NCBI RefSeq assembly: GCF_017876395.1
Contig: NZ_JAGINX010000001.1
Span: forward strand, 186,001-250,000
Reading direction: 5' to 3'
DNA length: 64,000 bases
Source: Nesterenkonia lacusekhoensis
Lineage (GTDB): Bacteria > Actinomycetota > Actinomycetes > Actinomycetales > Micrococcaceae
This document shows, in pieces, positions 63,165 through 64,000 of the stretch. Positions within the stretch are counted from its first letter, which is position 1. Each line of letters opens with the position of its first letter. The notes under the pieces were generated by a model. That model was not told the DNA's origin, did no database searches, and was given only the letters and a program-made list of their open reading frames with translations. A program made the translations under genes and the position numbers.

Positions 63165-64000
63165 ATGAAAGCAGTTCACTTCGGGGCCGGGAACATCGGC
63201 CGCGGCTTCGTCGGCATGCTGCTGCACGAGGGCGGCTACGAGGTGGTGTTCTCCGACGTGGCGGCACCCCTGGTGGATGCTCTGACCGCAGCGGAGTCCT
63301 ACACCGTCCACGAAGTCGGCGACGGCGGCCCCGGCCGTGAGAACCGGGACACGGTCATCACCGGCTTCCGCGCGCTGAACTCCGCTTCAGACCCAGAGGC
63401 TGTGGCCGCCGAGGTGGCCTCCGCCGAGGTGGTCACCACGGCAGTGGGACCCACGATCCTGAAGTTCATCGCGCCACATATCCTGGCCGGACTGCGCGAG
63501 CGCTCCGAGGAGGCCGCCCCGCTGCAGGTCATGGCCTGTGAGAACGCCATCGGTGCCACGGACACTCTGCGTGAGCACATCGTGGAACTCGCCGGCGACG
63601 ATTGGGCCTCTCTGGAGGCCAAGGCGGTCTTCGCGAACACCGCGGTGGACCGGATCGTGCCTGGCCAGCCGGCTGAGGCACCGGGCGGGGGCGTCGCCGT
63701 CGACGTGACCGTGGAGCCCTTCTACGAGTGGGCCATCGAGCAGGGAGCCTTCGGCGGGAACCTGCCGAACATCCCCGGTGCCCATTTCGTCGATGAGCTG
63801 GGTCCCTACATCGAACGCAAGCTCTTCACCGTGAACACCGGCCATGCAGCGGCCGCCTACCTGGGCACCCGCGCTGGTCGGGAGAAGATCGCCGAGGCCC
63901 TGGCCGATGAGCAGGTGGCCGCCGGTGTGACCGCAGCCCTGGAGGAGACCTCCGCGCTGCTCTGCGCCAAGCACGGCTTCAGCGCGGAGGAGATGGAGGC
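63165..64000 (+). CDS. mtlD: mannitol-1-phosphate 5-dehydrogenase (partial, cut by window end)
   Basis: The first 278 residues are present and run off the right edge. The start [17 protein letters not shown] is the NAD-binding fold. The catalytic-domain segment [20 protein letters not shown] and [18 protein letters not shown], with the conserved Lys and His, identify the polyol-type dehydrogenase. It converts mannitol 1-phosphate to fructose 6-phosphate, completing the pathway begun by mtlA. AGGAAGAG precedes the ATG. About 100 residues are missing. Confidence 0.95.
   Translation, partial: MKAVHFGAGNIGRGFVGMLLHEGGYEVVFSDVAAPLVDALTAAESYTVHEVGDGGPGRENRDTVITGFRALNSASDPEAVAAEVASAEVVTTAVGPTILKFIAPHILAGLRERSEEAAPLQVMACENAIGATDTLREHIVELAGDDWASLEAKAVFANTAVDRIVPGQPAEAPGGGVAVDVTVEPFYEWAIEQGAFGGNLPNIPGAHFVDELGPYIERKLFTVNTGHAAAAYLGTRAGREKIAEALADEQVAAGVTAALEETSALLCAKHGFSAEEME

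Overview
The window is high-GC DNA from an actinobacterium. I would place it in the Micrococcaceae, near Nesterenkonia or Arthrobacter. The grounds are the TTG-started RpoB beginning VASSTST, the Arg/Gly-rich N-terminus of S5, a spc operon without rpsN, an alpha operon without rpsD, and the MalR-MalEFG and LiaFSR-like gene sets. The placement comes from recognising families, not from a search. I see no prophage, insertion sequence, CRISPR array, tRNA or rRNA.

The backbone is the ribosomal and RNA polymerase superregion, read left to right: rplA, then rplJ-rplL behind a leader with a terminator-like hairpin, then (after an interruption) rpoB-rpoC, rpsL-rpsG-fusA-tuf, the S10 operon (rpsJ to rpsQ), the spc operon (rplN to rplO), secY-adk-map, infA-rpmJ-rpsM-rpsK, rpoA-rplQ and truA. 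Strong hairpin terminators separate the blocks, and many genes inside a block overlap as ATGA or TGATG.

About 23 kb of accessory genes lies between rplL and rpoB. It holds (i) a cell-envelope-stress module: two membrane proteins divergent from a PspC-type histidine kinase and a LuxR-type regulator; (ii) a maltose/maltodextrin locus: alpha-glucosidase and LacI regulator divergent from malEFG, bounded on both sides by related long inverted repeats; (iii) a second LacI regulator with two palindromic operators, divergent from an operon encoding a tandem HAD phosphatase-like protein and an Opp-type ABC importer, convergent with a GH3 glycosidase gene that carries a frameshift. I read (iii) as a possible glycoside uptake and processing system.

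Downstream of truA, where many actinobacteria have rplM-rpsI, there is a damaged small membrane-protein gene, a (CAGAG)10 repeat and a mannitol PTS locus: a PRD-type regulator divergent from an EIIB-HPr fusion, ptsI, mtlA (EIICBA) and mtlD, the last cut by the window edge. The locus carries the general PTS proteins as well as the mannitol-specific ones.

The observations most worth following are the in-frame EIIB-HPr fusion with an internal ribosome binding site, the tandem-HAD/Opp/LacI locus, the family of long two-stage inverted repeats at operon borders, and a nine-codon open frame exactly where rpsN is missing before rpsH.
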